Source: Spartobacteria bacterium (GTDB lineage: Bacteria > Verrucomicrobiota > Verrucomicrobiia > Chthoniobacterales > UBA10450). From it: DNA of 64,000 nucleotides. Below the pieces are notes generated by a model. It made no database searches and was not told where the DNA came from. It saw nothing but the letters and a program-made list of their open reading frames with translations. The DNA lies in contig PLCN01000005.1 in assembly GCA_003134785.1 (NCBI GenBank), forward strand, positions 32,690 to 96,689, written 5' to 3'. How positions within the stretch are numbered: position 1 is the first letter of the stretch; each line of letters starts with the position of its first letter. The position numbers and the translations under genes are program-made. This document shows, one piece after another, positions 18,168 through 26,352 of the stretch.

Positions 18168-19325
18168 TTACCGCGACCTTGCGCGCACCCGTTTTACCCA
18201 ACGCTTCAAGTCCACCAGCGGCATGAAATTCAAGATTCGGTCAGCTGGAATCTTTGCTTTCAACGCCGCCGCTAATCCGAGCTCGATGAAATCAAGCTGC
18301 TCGGGATGGTGAGAATCTGTGCCTAACGAGATTCTCGCGCCGGCTTCGCGCGCGATCTTGAGCAAGGCGGCGCTCAGATCTTGTCGGTCCGGGTAGCTGT
18401 CGATTTCCACCGCCTTGTCCCGTTTCGCCGCCTCGGCGAAAACACGCGGCCAGTCAGTTTTCAACCCGAGCCGGTAGTTATAAATGCGGCCGCGTCGGTG
18501 CCCGAGAATTTGGATGGCCGGAGTGCGCAGGGCCGCGACATAGCGCTCGGTTTGATCCTCCTTGGTGCGAAGCGACGAGTGAAATGCACCGAGCACAAGG
18601 TCGAGACGCGCGAGCGCTTTCCGATCCATGTCCCCCTCACCCCGCGAATTCAAGTTCATCTCAATGGAGCGCAAAACGGTTAGCCCCGAACCACGCAGGG
18701 TCTCATTGGTCTCTGCAATCTCGACCGCTTGCTTCGCCAGCGCCGCTTCATCAATACCGCCCGCGATTTTCAGTCCTTTCGAATGATCGGTGATCGCAAT
18801 GTATTCGTAATGTCGTTCGGTCGCCGCCTGTGCCATTTGCAGGATGCTTCCCGAACCGTCGCTCCAAAGCGTGTGCATTTGCAAATCCCCCCGCAATTGC
18901 GCACTCCATTCCGGACACGCGGCGAGAATGCAACGCGCATCGGCTCGCGTGAGAAAATCGCGACGAATCGCAGGAGTCGTTAGGCGTGGCCGTGCCGAAT
19001 CCTCGATCCATTCCAGCATCTGCCTGGCGATGAAGGGTCCAACCTCGTGCGATTCGGTGAGAGGTCGCCCTGCCGCCGCCAGAGCTGCGGCGCGTTCCGG
19101 CCAAAGAAACGCGCTCCGCGCCGCACGCGCGAAAGCGCGGACCCGAATGCCAGAGCTTTGCTCCACGCGTCGCGCCAGCATCTGCGCTAACTCGGCATTC
19201 GAAGGCGGGATCTGCTGCACGATAGACGAATATCGACAGATGGACGCTGCATAGCTAAACCGAAGTCGACCAAACCCTGGTGGCATGAGCGCTGCTTTAA
19301 GCTTAGCGCGGGGCCTGGAAGTCAC
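18168..19325 (-). CDS. PHP-domain phosphoesterase (PolX C-terminal-like)
   Basis: The C-terminal two thirds is a PHP metal-dependent phosphoesterase domain. It has DLQMHTLWSDGSG (metal ligands), YIAITDHSKG, VLRSIEMNLN, ILGHRRGRIYN and ISLGTDSHHPEQL. The N-terminal part (residues about 36-120) is helical and resembles the region preceding PHP in PolX-type proteins, but no polymerase domain is present. Likely a nuclease or phosphatase; the substrate is unknown. The first 35 residues lack family character, and GTG at 19220 (VQQIPPSNAEL) is a plausible true start, making 350 residues. Confidence 0.8.
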   Translation of the reverse strand: MTSRPRAKLKAALMPPGFGRLRFSYAASICRYSSIVQQIPPSNAELAQMLARRVEQSSGIRVRAFARAARSAFLWPERAAALAAAGRPLTESHEVGPFIARQMLEWIEDSARPRLTTPAIRRDFLTRADARCILAACPEWSAQLRGDLQMHTLWSDGSGSILQMAQAATERHYEYIAITDHSKGLKIAGGIDEAALAKQAVEIAETNETLRGSGLTVLRSIEMNLNSRGEGDMDRKALARLDLVLGAFHSSLRTKEDQTERYVAALRTPAIQILGHRRGRIYNYRLGLKTDWPRVFAEAAKRDKAVEIDSYPDRQDLSAALLKIAREAGARISLGTDSHHPEQLDFIELGLAAALKAKIPADRILNFMPLVDLKRWVKRVRARSR

Positions 19326-19366
19326 TTACTAAAATATAAAAGTCACGTTACCTTCCTTCGGCTTTC

Positions 19367-19400
19367 GCAACGCGATCTGAAACGATCGCGTTCTTTTTTT
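19367..19400 (+). terminator. Rho-independent terminator on the plus strand
   Basis: AACGCGATC-TGAAAC-GATCGCGTT is a perfect 9-bp stem with a 6-base loop, followed by CTTTTTTT. The T-run is on the plus strand, yet no plus-strand gene lies just upstream; the nearest is msrA, more than 1.2 kb away. It may end an unannotated short transcript or block read-through against the minus-strand genes. Confidence 0.75.
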
Positions 19401-19423
19401 CCGGCAAAGCCGAGCGCCGCGCG

Positions 19424-19942
19424 CTACGGCTTCGCTAGAGACACGACGTCAGCAAAAAGCGCCGTCGACGATGAAGGCGCTGGCCGTTCGAGCGTGCCAA
19501 AAGTATAGAGCTTGGCTTCGTTAGAATTGACGAAGTCCGCCTGGCTGACGGCGAGCGGTTCATGCAATACCTTCGACAGTTCCTGGGCCAGAACGATGGC
19601 GATCGCGCGCGGATCGCGTGTGTAAACGGGAATGGGAAACGCCCCCGAGTTTCGGTCGTAGCCGTAGATGTTGCCCTCAGTTTCCCAAACGCAGTAGGCG
19701 TGGCCGGCCGGATGATTCTCAAATCGAACGAGCAAGATCTTGGCCCAGAAATTTTGATCGAGGGTGTGCTGTGTTTTGACGACCGCCAGATAATTGCAAG
19801 CGGAGACAACACAGCCGTTCAAGATCACCAAATCATCTTCACCCGGGGTAAGAACCACGCTTCGCTGACAGCCGGTCGAAACGCAAAGCAGCAAAACTGC
19901 ACAACAGACTTCAGTTATTTTTCGAAAGAGGTGATTTTTCAT
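19424..19942 (-). CDS. Small lipoprotein, possibly transglutaminase-like
   Basis: This 172-residue protein starts with a lipoprotein signal (VCCAVLLLCVSTGCQRS; acylated Cys near residue 25). The mature part contains a Cys (SACNYLAVVK), GHAYCVWETEGNIYGYD and an Asp. The same order of Cys, His and Asp occurs in transglutaminase-like peptidases, and it recalls the protein encoded at 20681-21226. Family membership is only suggestive. Its ATG overlaps the ATG of a plus-strand small frame (CATG at 19940-19943). Confidence 0.65.
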   Translation of the reverse strand: MKNHLFRKITEVCCAVLLLCVSTGCQRSVVLTPGEDDLVILNGCVVSACNYLAVVKTQHTLDQNFWAKILLVRFENHPAGHAYCVWETEGNIYGYDRNSGAFPIPVYTRDPRAIAIVLAQELSKVLHEPLAVSQADFVNSNEAKLYTFGTLERPAPSSSTALFADVVSLAKP

Positions 19943-20090
19943 GAGCGACCCAAGACTTGACCCTAAATTTATTACAGATATTATGGTTATTGGTGTTTTT
20001 ATAGCATCAATCTTGCTTTATATGGAAGCTTTATCTTCAGAATTTCAGGACATCGTGGCGCAGGCAAGCCAAATGCCGAGGCAGATGTAG
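19941..20090 (+). CDS. Possible 49-residue single-span membrane protein
   Basis: ATG 19941 is preceded by AGAGGTGATTTTTC, a good ribosome site at the right distance. The frame runs 49 codons to TAG and encodes a hydrophobic span (IMVIGVFIASILLY) flanked by a polar N-terminus (MSDPRLDPKF) and a Gln/Met-rich tail. The DNA is clearly AT-richer than the surroundings. It overlaps the start codon of the minus-strand lipoprotein gene. The AT-rich stretch could instead be that gene's promoter with a chance frame. I do not recognise the sequence. Confidence 0.35.
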   Translation: MSDPRLDPKFITDIMVIGVFIASILLYMEALSSEFQDIVAQASQMPRQM

Positions 20091-20092
20091 AA

Positions 20093-20134
20093 AAAACGAT
20101 GAGAGGGTCCGATCGTCGAAAGACCGACTCTCGC
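20093..20134 (-). terminator. Terminator after the 20135-20497 gene
   Basis: Read on the minus strand, GAGAGTCGGTC and GACCCTCTC pair around a short loop, followed by ATCGTTTTTTC. It sits directly after the stop of the minus-strand lipoprotein gene, which fits intrinsic termination of that transcript. Confidence 0.6.
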
Positions 20135-20497
20135 CTATCGAATTCGAGAATATTTTCGCTGACTGCCGTCAGCGGCTTCGATGGTGAATGAATCCCTTTG
20201 CACCACGAGAAGCTTGTCGCGGTCGGTCGCCCCAGCCGGTATTCGCTCAAATGCGTCGCTGGTGTAGTTATAAAGCAGAGTGCCGTCCTGAACAGACCAG
20301 CGCCCGATGAATTTCGATATGAGTTTTTGGTGATATGTGACGTCGCCACTGAAGCTGCCATCCTTTTTGAAGACATAACGGCAGCTTTGGATTTTGTCGG
20401 TGTAACGCCATTCACCCGCCAGCTGTTTCTGAGTGGTTCGCGGCGGAGCTGCGCAGGACGCCATCAGACAGAAGGTGAGCGCAACGACGGCTTTCAT
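20135..20497 (-). CDS. Small lipoprotein of unknown function
   Basis: These 120 residues begin with a lipoprotein signal peptide (MKAVVALTFCLMASCAAP). The mature protein opens QLAGEWRYTDKI and continues with short beta strands (YVFKKDGSFSGDVTYH, FIGRWSVQDGTLLYNY), the look of a small lipocalin-like or META-type barrel; that is an impression only. An upstream frame extension to 20542 is possible. An intrinsic terminator follows. Confidence 0.6.
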   Translation of the reverse strand: MKAVVALTFCLMASCAAPPRTTQKQLAGEWRYTDKIQSCRYVFKKDGSFSGDVTYHQKLISKFIGRWSVQDGTLLYNYTSDAFERIPAGATDRDKLLVVQRDSFTIEAADGSQRKYSRIR

Positions 20498-20680
20498 GCG
20501 AGAGAAGGAGAACATGATCAACTGCCAGGTCGGCAAGCGCAATCGGTCAGCTCGAGGCCTGCCTCTGTTTTGCTTGACGCGACCAGCAGATCGTCGGCTA
20601 TGACATGGCTCGCGGCCTGGGTAAAAGCGAAGAGAGCGGCCTCTATGCGAGCGCCGCTCTCGAAGCTGAATCGTTTACAA

Positions 20681-21226
20681 TTAGTTCTGGGCCACGAGCG
20701 TCGAAGCAGCGCGGAATTTCTTACTCCCAGCGTAAGCGTAAAGGGGCTGATAGTTTCTCTTGCCGACTTGCACGGCTTTGCAGGCGGTATAGTTGAAGGT
20801 CGGGTCGAGAATGAAGCTGCCGGTTTCCGTCTCCCAGGCCACCCAGGCATGCGTCTGGCGGCTGCTCGAGGTCCGTCTGCCGATCACCAGGCGGACGTTC
20901 GTGGCTCCGTTCGCCTTCATCTTTTCGTAAAGAGCAACGGCCTTCGCTTTGCAATCGGCTGGCGCGCCGGACTGAGCTTCAGCGGGAGTTTTCCACATGG
21001 CGGTGAAACCGTAGGGAATCGCTCGCAGATCACCCATCCACTGATTGACGGTGCCCAAGGAAACCCGATTCGAAGAACCGTGATTGGAGGCCGTTAGCAC
21101 TGGTCGGATACGCGCCATCTGATTATCGTAGGGCGTGGAGCTAACGGTGAACAGAAGCGCATCGGCGAACGAGTTCGTTGACGCAAAGGAGAGGAGAGCG
21201 GCGGCGAGAAGGAGTGTTTTTTTCAT
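20681..21226 (-). CDS. Exported transglutaminase-like cysteine peptidase
   Basis: This 181-residue protein has a signal peptide (MKKTLLLAAALLSFAS). A papain/transglutaminase-type triad follows: Cys in PADCKAKAVALYEKM (about residue 97), His in RQTHAWVAWE (about 130) and Asp in FILDPTFNY (about 143). This matches the bacterial transglutaminase-like cysteine proteinase family, often exported and implicated in processing envelope proteins. The frame is open far upstream, but residues before ATG 21226 are not protein-like. A lone gene, with no LapD/LapA-type partner nearby. Confidence 0.8.
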   Translation of the reverse strand: MKKTLLLAAALLSFASTNSFADALLFTVSSTPYDNQMARIRPVLTASNHGSSNRVSLGTVNQWMGDLRAIPYGFTAMWKTPAEAQSGAPADCKAKAVALYEKMKANGATNVRLVIGRRTSSSRQTHAWVAWETETGSFILDPTFNYTACKAVQVGKRNYQPLYAYAGSKKFRAASTLVAQN

Positions 21227-21384
21227 GGTGTATTGGCTGTAGTGACTAGAATTACCATAATTACTAGAGCAGCAGCCATGCCACCGCAGGCAGGAATGGG
21301 TCGAAAATCGACCTTTGGAGGGGGATCCAGAGAGTGGACCCGAGGATTTCGGGTCTGGCCGGTTAAGTGGAGATGTGGGCCGCC

Positions 21385-23565
21385 CTAAGCGGGCGCACGT
21401 TCCCGGCAAAAATGTGGAGGCGAGGGGAGTTGAACCCGCTCGAACGCACAGGCATCGCAAAAGATCGGCGCCTGCGAGAAGAAGTTGGCGATTTGTGGAC
21501 CGAACGGCAGGAGACTCGTTAGGCGTGCCCACAGGTGGATCAATCCAAAGGCGTAGGCATAAACCGGTCGCAGCCTCCCAGCGTAGTAGTGTGAGAGGAA
21601 CTCGGCTTTGTAGGTCGCCATGTCCACGTTCACCGGGCAATCGCCCTTGCAACCTTTGCACGCGAGACAAAGATCGAGCGCTTCCTTCACGCTCTGGTTG
21701 CGCCAGCCGCCTTTGATCGTGTTGCCGGTCAGCATTTCGAAAAGCAGCCGCGCCCGCCCGCGGGTCGAATGCATTTCTTCCCGGGTCACGCGGTAGCTCG
21801 GGCACATCGTTCCCGATTCCATCCGGCGGCATGCACCTACGCCGACGCAGCGGACGGTCGCGTGCGCAAAATCGGCGCCGTCCGCATCGAAATGAAAATG
21901 CGTTTTCGGTCTGGCCGGATGATAATTTTCGCCGAGGCGCAATTCTTTTTCCGGCGGATTGGGATCGACGATTTTTCCCGGATTCATTTTCCACTCCGGG
22001 TCCCAGATCGATTTGAATTCGCGAAACGCCTGCACCAGTTCTGCGCCAAACATTTTCGGCAACAAGGCCGCCCGCGCCTGACCGTCGCCGTGCTCCCCGG
22101 AAATCGAACCGCCGTAGCTCACCACCAGATCAGCCGCATCATCGAGAAAGGCGCGGAATTTTTTTCGACCGTCTTCCGTTCCAAGTTCAAATGGCAACCG
22201 GCAATGCACCAGTCCCTGACCGAAATGCCCGTAAACCGAGGCGTCGTAATCGTGGCGGCGAACGAGTTTTTTCAAATCGCGCAGGTAATCGCCGATCCGC
22301 GCCGGCGGCACCGACGAATCTTCCCAGCCCGGCCAGCGATCCGGTTTGCCGGGCGCAAACGCCGTCACCCCGAGCGCGCTCTCGCGCACTTCCCAAAGTT
22401 TTTTTTCCGACTCGGCGTCGACGTAAAGTTTCATCTCCGGCGCGCCAGCGTTTTTCTTCAGCGCATTCATCAGCTTCCGCGCGCGCTCGTCCGCTTCCTT
22501 TTTGGTCTGTGCGCCGAACTCCACCATCAGCCAGCCGCTTCCTTCCGGCAGCAGCTTCAGTTCTTCAGGGTGCACCTGGTTTGCTTTCATCAGTCGTACC
22601 ATCTCGTCGTCGAAACCTTCCACCCCGATCGGTTTGTGCTCCATGATTTCGGGGCAATGATCGCCCGCCTGAAAAATATCCGGATAACCGAGCACGAGGA
22701 GCGAGCGCGCTTTCATTTCCGGAATCAACATCAGGGTCGCTTCCAAAATCGTGACGCAAGTGCCCTCTGTGCCGGCAAGCGCGCGGGCAACATGGAAGCC
22801 ATTTTCTGGCAGCAAATCGTCGAGATTGTACCCGGAAACGCGCCGCGGAATTTTCGGGAAACGCTCGCGAATGAGCGGCGCATATTTGTCGCGCAACGAT
22901 TTTAGTTTGCGGTAAATCTCCGCGCGCGGGCCTCCACTGCGCACGATGCGATCGAGTTCTTCCTCGCTGGTTTTGCCAACGCGCATCCGCAGCCCGTCGT
23001 AAGTGAGAATTTCGAGCGACTCGAGATTGTCCGAGGTGCGCGCCCCGGTGCCGGCAAACTGCGCCATCACCGAATGGACCCCGCAGGAATTATTGCCGAG
23101 CATCCCGCCGATGGTGCAGCGATTGTGCGTGGCGGGATCGGGACCAAACGTCAGCCCATGCTCCTGCGCGCGTTTCCGGAAATCATCCAACACGATTCCC
23201 GGTCGCGCCGTCGCCAGCCGCTTCTGCGGATCGATCGCGATGAAGTCGTTGAAGTATTTCGAGGTGTCGAGAACGACGGCGACGTTGCAGCATTGGCCCG
23301 CCAGACTGGTGCCGCCGCCGCGCGAAAGAATCGGCGCGCCGAATTTCCGGCACACCGAGACGGTGCTGATGACGTCATCCACATCGCGCGGAATGACGAC
23401 GCCGATCGGCGTCTCGCGGTAGTTCGAGGAATCGGTCGCGTAAAGCGCGCGGCTTCCAGAATCGAAGCGAACTTCCCCGCGGATCCTGCCGCGCAGTTCT
23501 TCCGCCAGCGCAGCGGCATCGCCCTGAAAGGCGCTCCCGTTTTGCCGCGCAGCGATTTTATTCAC
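21385..23565 (-). CDS. FAD-linked oxidase with Fe-S domain, C-terminally truncated
   Basis: This 726-residue enzyme is related to D-lactate / D-2-hydroxyacid dehydrogenases of the YdiJ type. The FAD-binding PCMH domain shows PIGVVIPRDVDDVISTV and ILSRGGGTSLAGQCCNVAVV (residues about 50-115). The FAD-oxidase C domain follows, with SGEHGDGQARAALLPKMFG near 500, and then Fe-S clusters in CVGVGACRRMESGTMCPSYR and CLACKGCKGDCPVN. Full-length relatives continue about 250 residues with cysteine-rich CCG domains. Here the match ends at GPQIANFFSQAPI and is replaced by 25 unrelated residues ending ERAPA, coinciding with a tmRNA-3'-end-like sequence. Electron transfer to a quinone or cytochrome may be impaired. 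It starts inside the upstream gene (ATGA overlap). Confidence 0.8.
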   Translation of the reverse strand: MNKIAARQNGSAFQGDAAALAEELRGRIRGEVRFDSGSRALYATDSSNYRETPIGVVIPRDVDDVISTVSVCRKFGAPILSRGGGTSLAGQCCNVAVVLDTSKYFNDFIAIDPQKRLATARPGIVLDDFRKRAQEHGLTFGPDPATHNRCTIGGMLGNNSCGVHSVMAQFAGTGARTSDNLESLEILTYDGLRMRVGKTSEEELDRIVRSGGPRAEIYRKLKSLRDKYAPLIRERFPKIPRRVSGYNLDDLLPENGFHVARALAGTEGTCVTILEATLMLIPEMKARSLLVLGYPDIFQAGDHCPEIMEHKPIGVEGFDDEMVRLMKANQVHPEELKLLPEGSGWLMVEFGAQTKKEADERARKLMNALKKNAGAPEMKLYVDAESEKKLWEVRESALGVTAFAPGKPDRWPGWEDSSVPPARIGDYLRDLKKLVRRHDYDASVYGHFGQGLVHCRLPFELGTEDGRKKFRAFLDDAADLVVSYGGSISGEHGDGQARAALLPKMFGAELVQAFREFKSIWDPEWKMNPGKIVDPNPPEKELRLGENYHPARPKTHFHFDADGADFAHATVRCVGVGACRRMESGTMCPSYRVTREEMHSTRGRARLLFEMLTGNTIKGGWRNQSVKEALDLCLACKGCKGDCPVNVDMATYKAEFLSHYYAGRLRPVYAYAFGLIHLWARLTSLLPFGPQIANFFSQAPIFCDACAFERVQLPSPPHFCRERAPA
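21413..21449 (-). other. tmRNA/tRNA 3'-end-like sequence (possible att scar)
   Basis: On the minus strand this reads GTGCGTTCGAGCGGGTTCAA then CTCCCCTCGCCTCCACA. It resembles a T-arm plus acceptor stem ending CCACA, as at the 3' end of ssrA or tRNA genes that integrases use as attachment sites. The T-stem pairing is imperfect and no 5' half is present, so it is not a functional RNA gene. It is read through as the aberrant last residues of the FAD oxidase. Confidence 0.4.
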
Positions 23566-23804
23566 GGAACGTCGGGCGTTTGTCGGGATGCGATCAGGAC
23601 ACCAAGCGCAACTTCTGCGGCGTAAATTCCGCGCGCTGTTTTTGGATGTTCCGCCAGTTCTTCCGTCGTGGCGCGCACGAGTTGCGGCCCGAAGTGCCAG
23701 AGCAGTGAATGCCAGCGTGGCTTGATCAATCCCATGATGCCGTCGCCGATGAGGACGAGAGCGCCGAGTTCAATCACGCGTCGGGTAATGAGTTTAGTTT
23801 TCAT
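23562..23804 (-). CDS. Small membrane protein of unknown function
   Basis: Eighty residues with one hydrophobic segment (VIELGALVLIGDGIMGLI) near the N-terminus and an amphipathic tail (GIYAAEVALGVLIASR). Its stop overlaps the start of the FAD-oxidase gene, so the two are translationally coupled. I do not recognise the family. The role may be to seat the oxidase at the membrane, which is a guess from position. Confidence 0.6.
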   Translation of the reverse strand: MKTKLITRRVIELGALVLIGDGIMGLIKPRWHSLLWHFGPQLVRATTEELAEHPKTARGIYAAEVALGVLIASRQTPDVP

Positions 23805-23830
23805 AAGTTAGTTTAGATTCGCCGCGGCTT

Positions 23831-25567
23831 TCATCCGAAACGCGGCACACCTTTGCCGTGTGTGCCGGGCGGCGAAAGGTGCGGCCGGACCGGCGGTGGC
23901 GTCAGGTCGCGCTTGTCGGAATTGAAAACGGTCGCGCCTTGCGAGATGAGATAATCGGCCGTGCGCGCGGCGAGCGCTTGTATCGTTAGGCCAGGGTTGG
24001 CCGAGCCTTGCGTCGGCAAAATGCTCCCGTCGCAAATGAAGAGGTTCGCGATGTCGTGGGTGCGACCGAAGAGATCGACGACCGAAGTCGCCGGATCCTT
24101 TCCCATCCGTGCCGCGCCGACGAGATGCGCGAAGCGCGCTTCATTCAATGTCTCTTTCGCGCCGGCCGCGTGCATCACTTCTTCCGTTTTCCCCTGCGCA
24201 AATTTGATCAGCTTCTTGTCGTTCTCATGCAGACTGAAATGGATGTGCGGAATGCGAATGCCGAATTGATCGCGCTCGTCCGAAAGTGTTACGCGATTAT
24301 CCGGCCAGGGCAGGATTTCGCCGAGCACCCCGAACGCGCACCAATGATTGTAATCCATCATTACCCGCCGCATACCCCAGCCCCACGAACCGCGCGCGAC
24401 CATCATTTGTTTCGCGAACGCGATCGGGAGCGGCCCGACGGTTTGAATGGCGAACCCGCGCGCGAAATCGCGTTTCGGATCGGTTTCGTAAAACTCTTCC
24501 GTCAACGCATGCGCCGGCGGCGCTTTGTACATGCGCACGAGCTCATCGAAACGGCCCAGCACCACCGTTCCCGCCTGCGCCATCAAGTAGCGGCCGAGCG
24601 TGCCGCTCGAATTCGCGAGACCATCCGGATATTCGTCGCAGGCGGAATTCATGAGCAAACGCGGCGTCTCAATCGCGTAACCGCAAACGATCACCGCTTT
24701 CGCTTTTTGAAAATGCTCGCGGCCTTCGCGATCGAAATAGCTCACGCCGGTGACGCGATTTTCTTTTCCAAGTTGGATCCGGCTCGCCATCGAGCGCGGG
24801 CGTACTTCCGCGCCGTTACGGACGGCGTCCGGCACGTGAGTGATGAGCGTGCTCGCTTTCGCGCCGACTTTGCAGCCTTGAATGCAAAAGCCGCGGTAAA
24901 TGCAGTGCGGTCGATCGTTGCGCGAGCCCGAAAGAATCGCGACCGGCCCGCCCGCGCTCACCCCAATGCCGAGCTTCGTGCAGCCGCGAATGAGCGCGTC
25001 GCCGACGCCGCCCATTGGATGCGGACCGTAAGCGTAACCGTGCGGATCGCCCCACGGATACCAGGCCGGGCCAGCCACCGGCATTTCCAGTTCTAACAAT
25101 TCGTAGTACGGCTTCAAGTCCCAGTAGGAAATCGGCCAGTCAACGCCGACGCCGTCGCGCGTATAAACTTCGAAATCCGACGGATGAAATCGCGGCGTGA
25201 ACGCGGCCCAATGCACCGAACCGCCGCCCACGCCTTTGCCGCTGTTGTTCGCGCCGAAGGTGAGCGGATTTTCCCCGCCCGTGATCCGCATGTCTTCCCA
25301 ATAAAGTTGATGCGAACCTTTCTCGTCGCTCACCCAATCTTTTTCCGTGTCCCAGAACGGGCCCGCTTCCAATCCGACGACGCGGAAACCGGCGCGCGCG
25401 AGTCGTTGCAATAAAACTCCGCCCGCCGCGCCAACACCGACGACGAGATAATCGACTTCATCATCGTCTGCGAATCGGCGCATCGGCGCGTCCAGCCGCT
25501 GCATCGCGCCGAGATGATGCTCGTGATCGTGCGCTTCCTCGAACTCGCCGCCGATCGGCGTTTTCAA
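23831..25567 (-). CDS. GMC-family FAD oxidoreductase
   Basis: A 578-residue flavoprotein with DYLVVGVGAAGGVLLQRL (FAD binding, near residue 40), a GENPLTFGANNSGKGVGGGS segment, CIYRGFCIQGCKVGAKAS and the C-terminal SANPGLTIQALAARTADYL typical of GMC alcohol/sugar dehydrogenases. The next gene upstream encodes a gluconate 2-dehydrogenase subunit 3-like protein, so the pair is probably a membrane-linked sugar or sugar-acid dehydrogenase feeding electrons to a cytochrome or quinone. No cytochrome subunit is adjacent. The start is a TTG at 25565-25567, favoured because GGGAGG lies six bases upstream and it overlaps the preceding stop. Confidence 0.87.
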   Translation of the reverse strand: MKTPIGGEFEEAHDHEHHLGAMQRLDAPMRRFADDDEVDYLVVGVGAAGGVLLQRLARAGFRVVGLEAGPFWDTEKDWVSDEKGSHQLYWEDMRITGGENPLTFGANNSGKGVGGGSVHWAAFTPRFHPSDFEVYTRDGVGVDWPISYWDLKPYYELLELEMPVAGPAWYPWGDPHGYAYGPHPMGGVGDALIRGCTKLGIGVSAGGPVAILSGSRNDRPHCIYRGFCIQGCKVGAKASTLITHVPDAVRNGAEVRPRSMASRIQLGKENRVTGVSYFDREGREHFQKAKAVIVCGYAIETPRLLMNSACDEYPDGLANSSGTLGRYLMAQAGTVVLGRFDELVRMYKAPPAHALTEEFYETDPKRDFARGFAIQTVGPLPIAFAKQMMVARGSWGWGMRRVMMDYNHWCAFGVLGEILPWPDNRVTLSDERDQFGIRIPHIHFSLHENDKKLIKFAQGKTEEVMHAAGAKETLNEARFAHLVGAARMGKDPATSVVDLFGRTHDIANLFICDGSILPTQGSANPGLTIQALAARTADYLISQGATVFNSDKRDLTPPPVRPHLSPPGTHGKGVPRFG

Positions 25568-26349
25568 TGCGTGCCTCCCTGGCCAGCCGGCGGATGTTCT
25601 TTGTGCGCGGCGATGTCCGGCTCGGCAGGATCAGAGACGCAAGCCGGCGGCGCTTTCCATTCATAGCGTTTTTCCTCGACTTCCCACGGCTCCGGCTCAC
25701 CGCGCTCCAGTCGCATATACGCGCGCGGATACGCTGGCCCGCCAAACCCGATCTCGTCCCAGGCGAACGGATGCGCGTAATACATTTCCACGCAATCCTG
25801 CACGAGCAGTCCCCAGAAACGTTCCACCGGCATCCGGCTCCAGATTTCTTCCGCGCCTGGAAGCGGCTCGGCGTCGTGAATCGATTTCAGTAACTCGTCC
25901 TGTTTGCGCCAATCGAGTTCGATGAAATTTTTTCCGTGAGCTTTCTGCGAGATTTGCGCGATCGCCTGCAATCCCAGCCGATAGGCTTCGCCGTCGGGCG
26001 GCATGTTCTCGAACCGATAGCCCGGCGTGCGTCCCGCGTGGAGCCGCTCATCGATGAAGGGAAAAATCGGAATGCGATGCTCGGCATCGCGATCGTCCTG
26101 CGGCATGATGTGTTCGCAAATTATTTGCAGCAGTCGCGATTCTTCAGCTTTGAAAAAACGAAACGGCGGAATTTCGTGGACGCGTTTGCGCACGACTTCG
26201 CGCGTCGTCGCGTCCCAAAAACTTTGCTGGCTCAGTGTGCTGAACCCGGGATAATAGCCGGGCTGGGCACGCGGCTTGAGCGGCAGGTCCGTGCGCGGAT
26301 CAATCGGCAGCCGCTCGCGGTTAGCGTTAAATCTCTCGTTAGGCAGCAT
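25564..26349 (-). CDS. Gluconate 2-dehydrogenase subunit 3-like protein
   Basis: A 261-residue protein with LLQIICEHIMPQDD followed by IPIFPFIDERLHAGRTPGY, then a helical region ending in WDEIGFGGPAYPRAYMRL. This is the pattern of the gamma/small subunit that accompanies GMC dehydrogenases. No twin-arginine signal is visible, unlike many family members, so export may be lost or provided by another protein. The first codons (MLPNE) contain one exact copy of the dispersed 9-mer. Translationally coupled to the GMC gene by a four-base overlap. Confidence 0.82.
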   Translation of the reverse strand: MLPNERFNANRERLPIDPRTDLPLKPRAQPGYYPGFSTLSQQSFWDATTREVVRKRVHEIPPFRFFKAEESRLLQIICEHIMPQDDRDAEHRIPIFPFIDERLHAGRTPGYRFENMPPDGEAYRLGLQAIAQISQKAHGKNFIELDWRKQDELLKSIHDAEPLPGAEEIWSRMPVERFWGLLVQDCVEMYYAHPFAWDEIGFGGPAYPRAYMRLERGEPEPWEVEEKRYEWKAPPACVSDPAEPDIAAHKEHPPAGQGGTH

Positions 26350-26352
26350 CGG

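Noticed and set aside
21299..21353. Two short hairpins (GGTCGAAAATCGACC and ACCCGAGGATTTCGGGT) as terminators
   Set aside because: Neither is followed by a convincing T-run on the strand where it would end a transcript.
21413..21760. Complete tmRNA or tRNA gene
   Set aside because: Only a 3'-end-like fragment is visible; the region to its right codes for the Fe-S motifs of the oxidase, so no 5' half can be present.
20681..21994. 437-residue reading of the transglutaminase-like gene
   Set aside because: Residues before the signal peptide at 21226 are an out-of-frame shadow of the FAD oxidase gene.
21769..22905. 378-residue plus-strand frame opposite the FAD oxidase
   Set aside because: Composition is Arg/His/Phe-rich, as expected of an antisense frame; no family features.
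24008..25096. 362-residue plus-strand frame opposite the GMC gene
   Set aside because: Antisense of well-conserved GMC motifs, with no signal or domain of its own.
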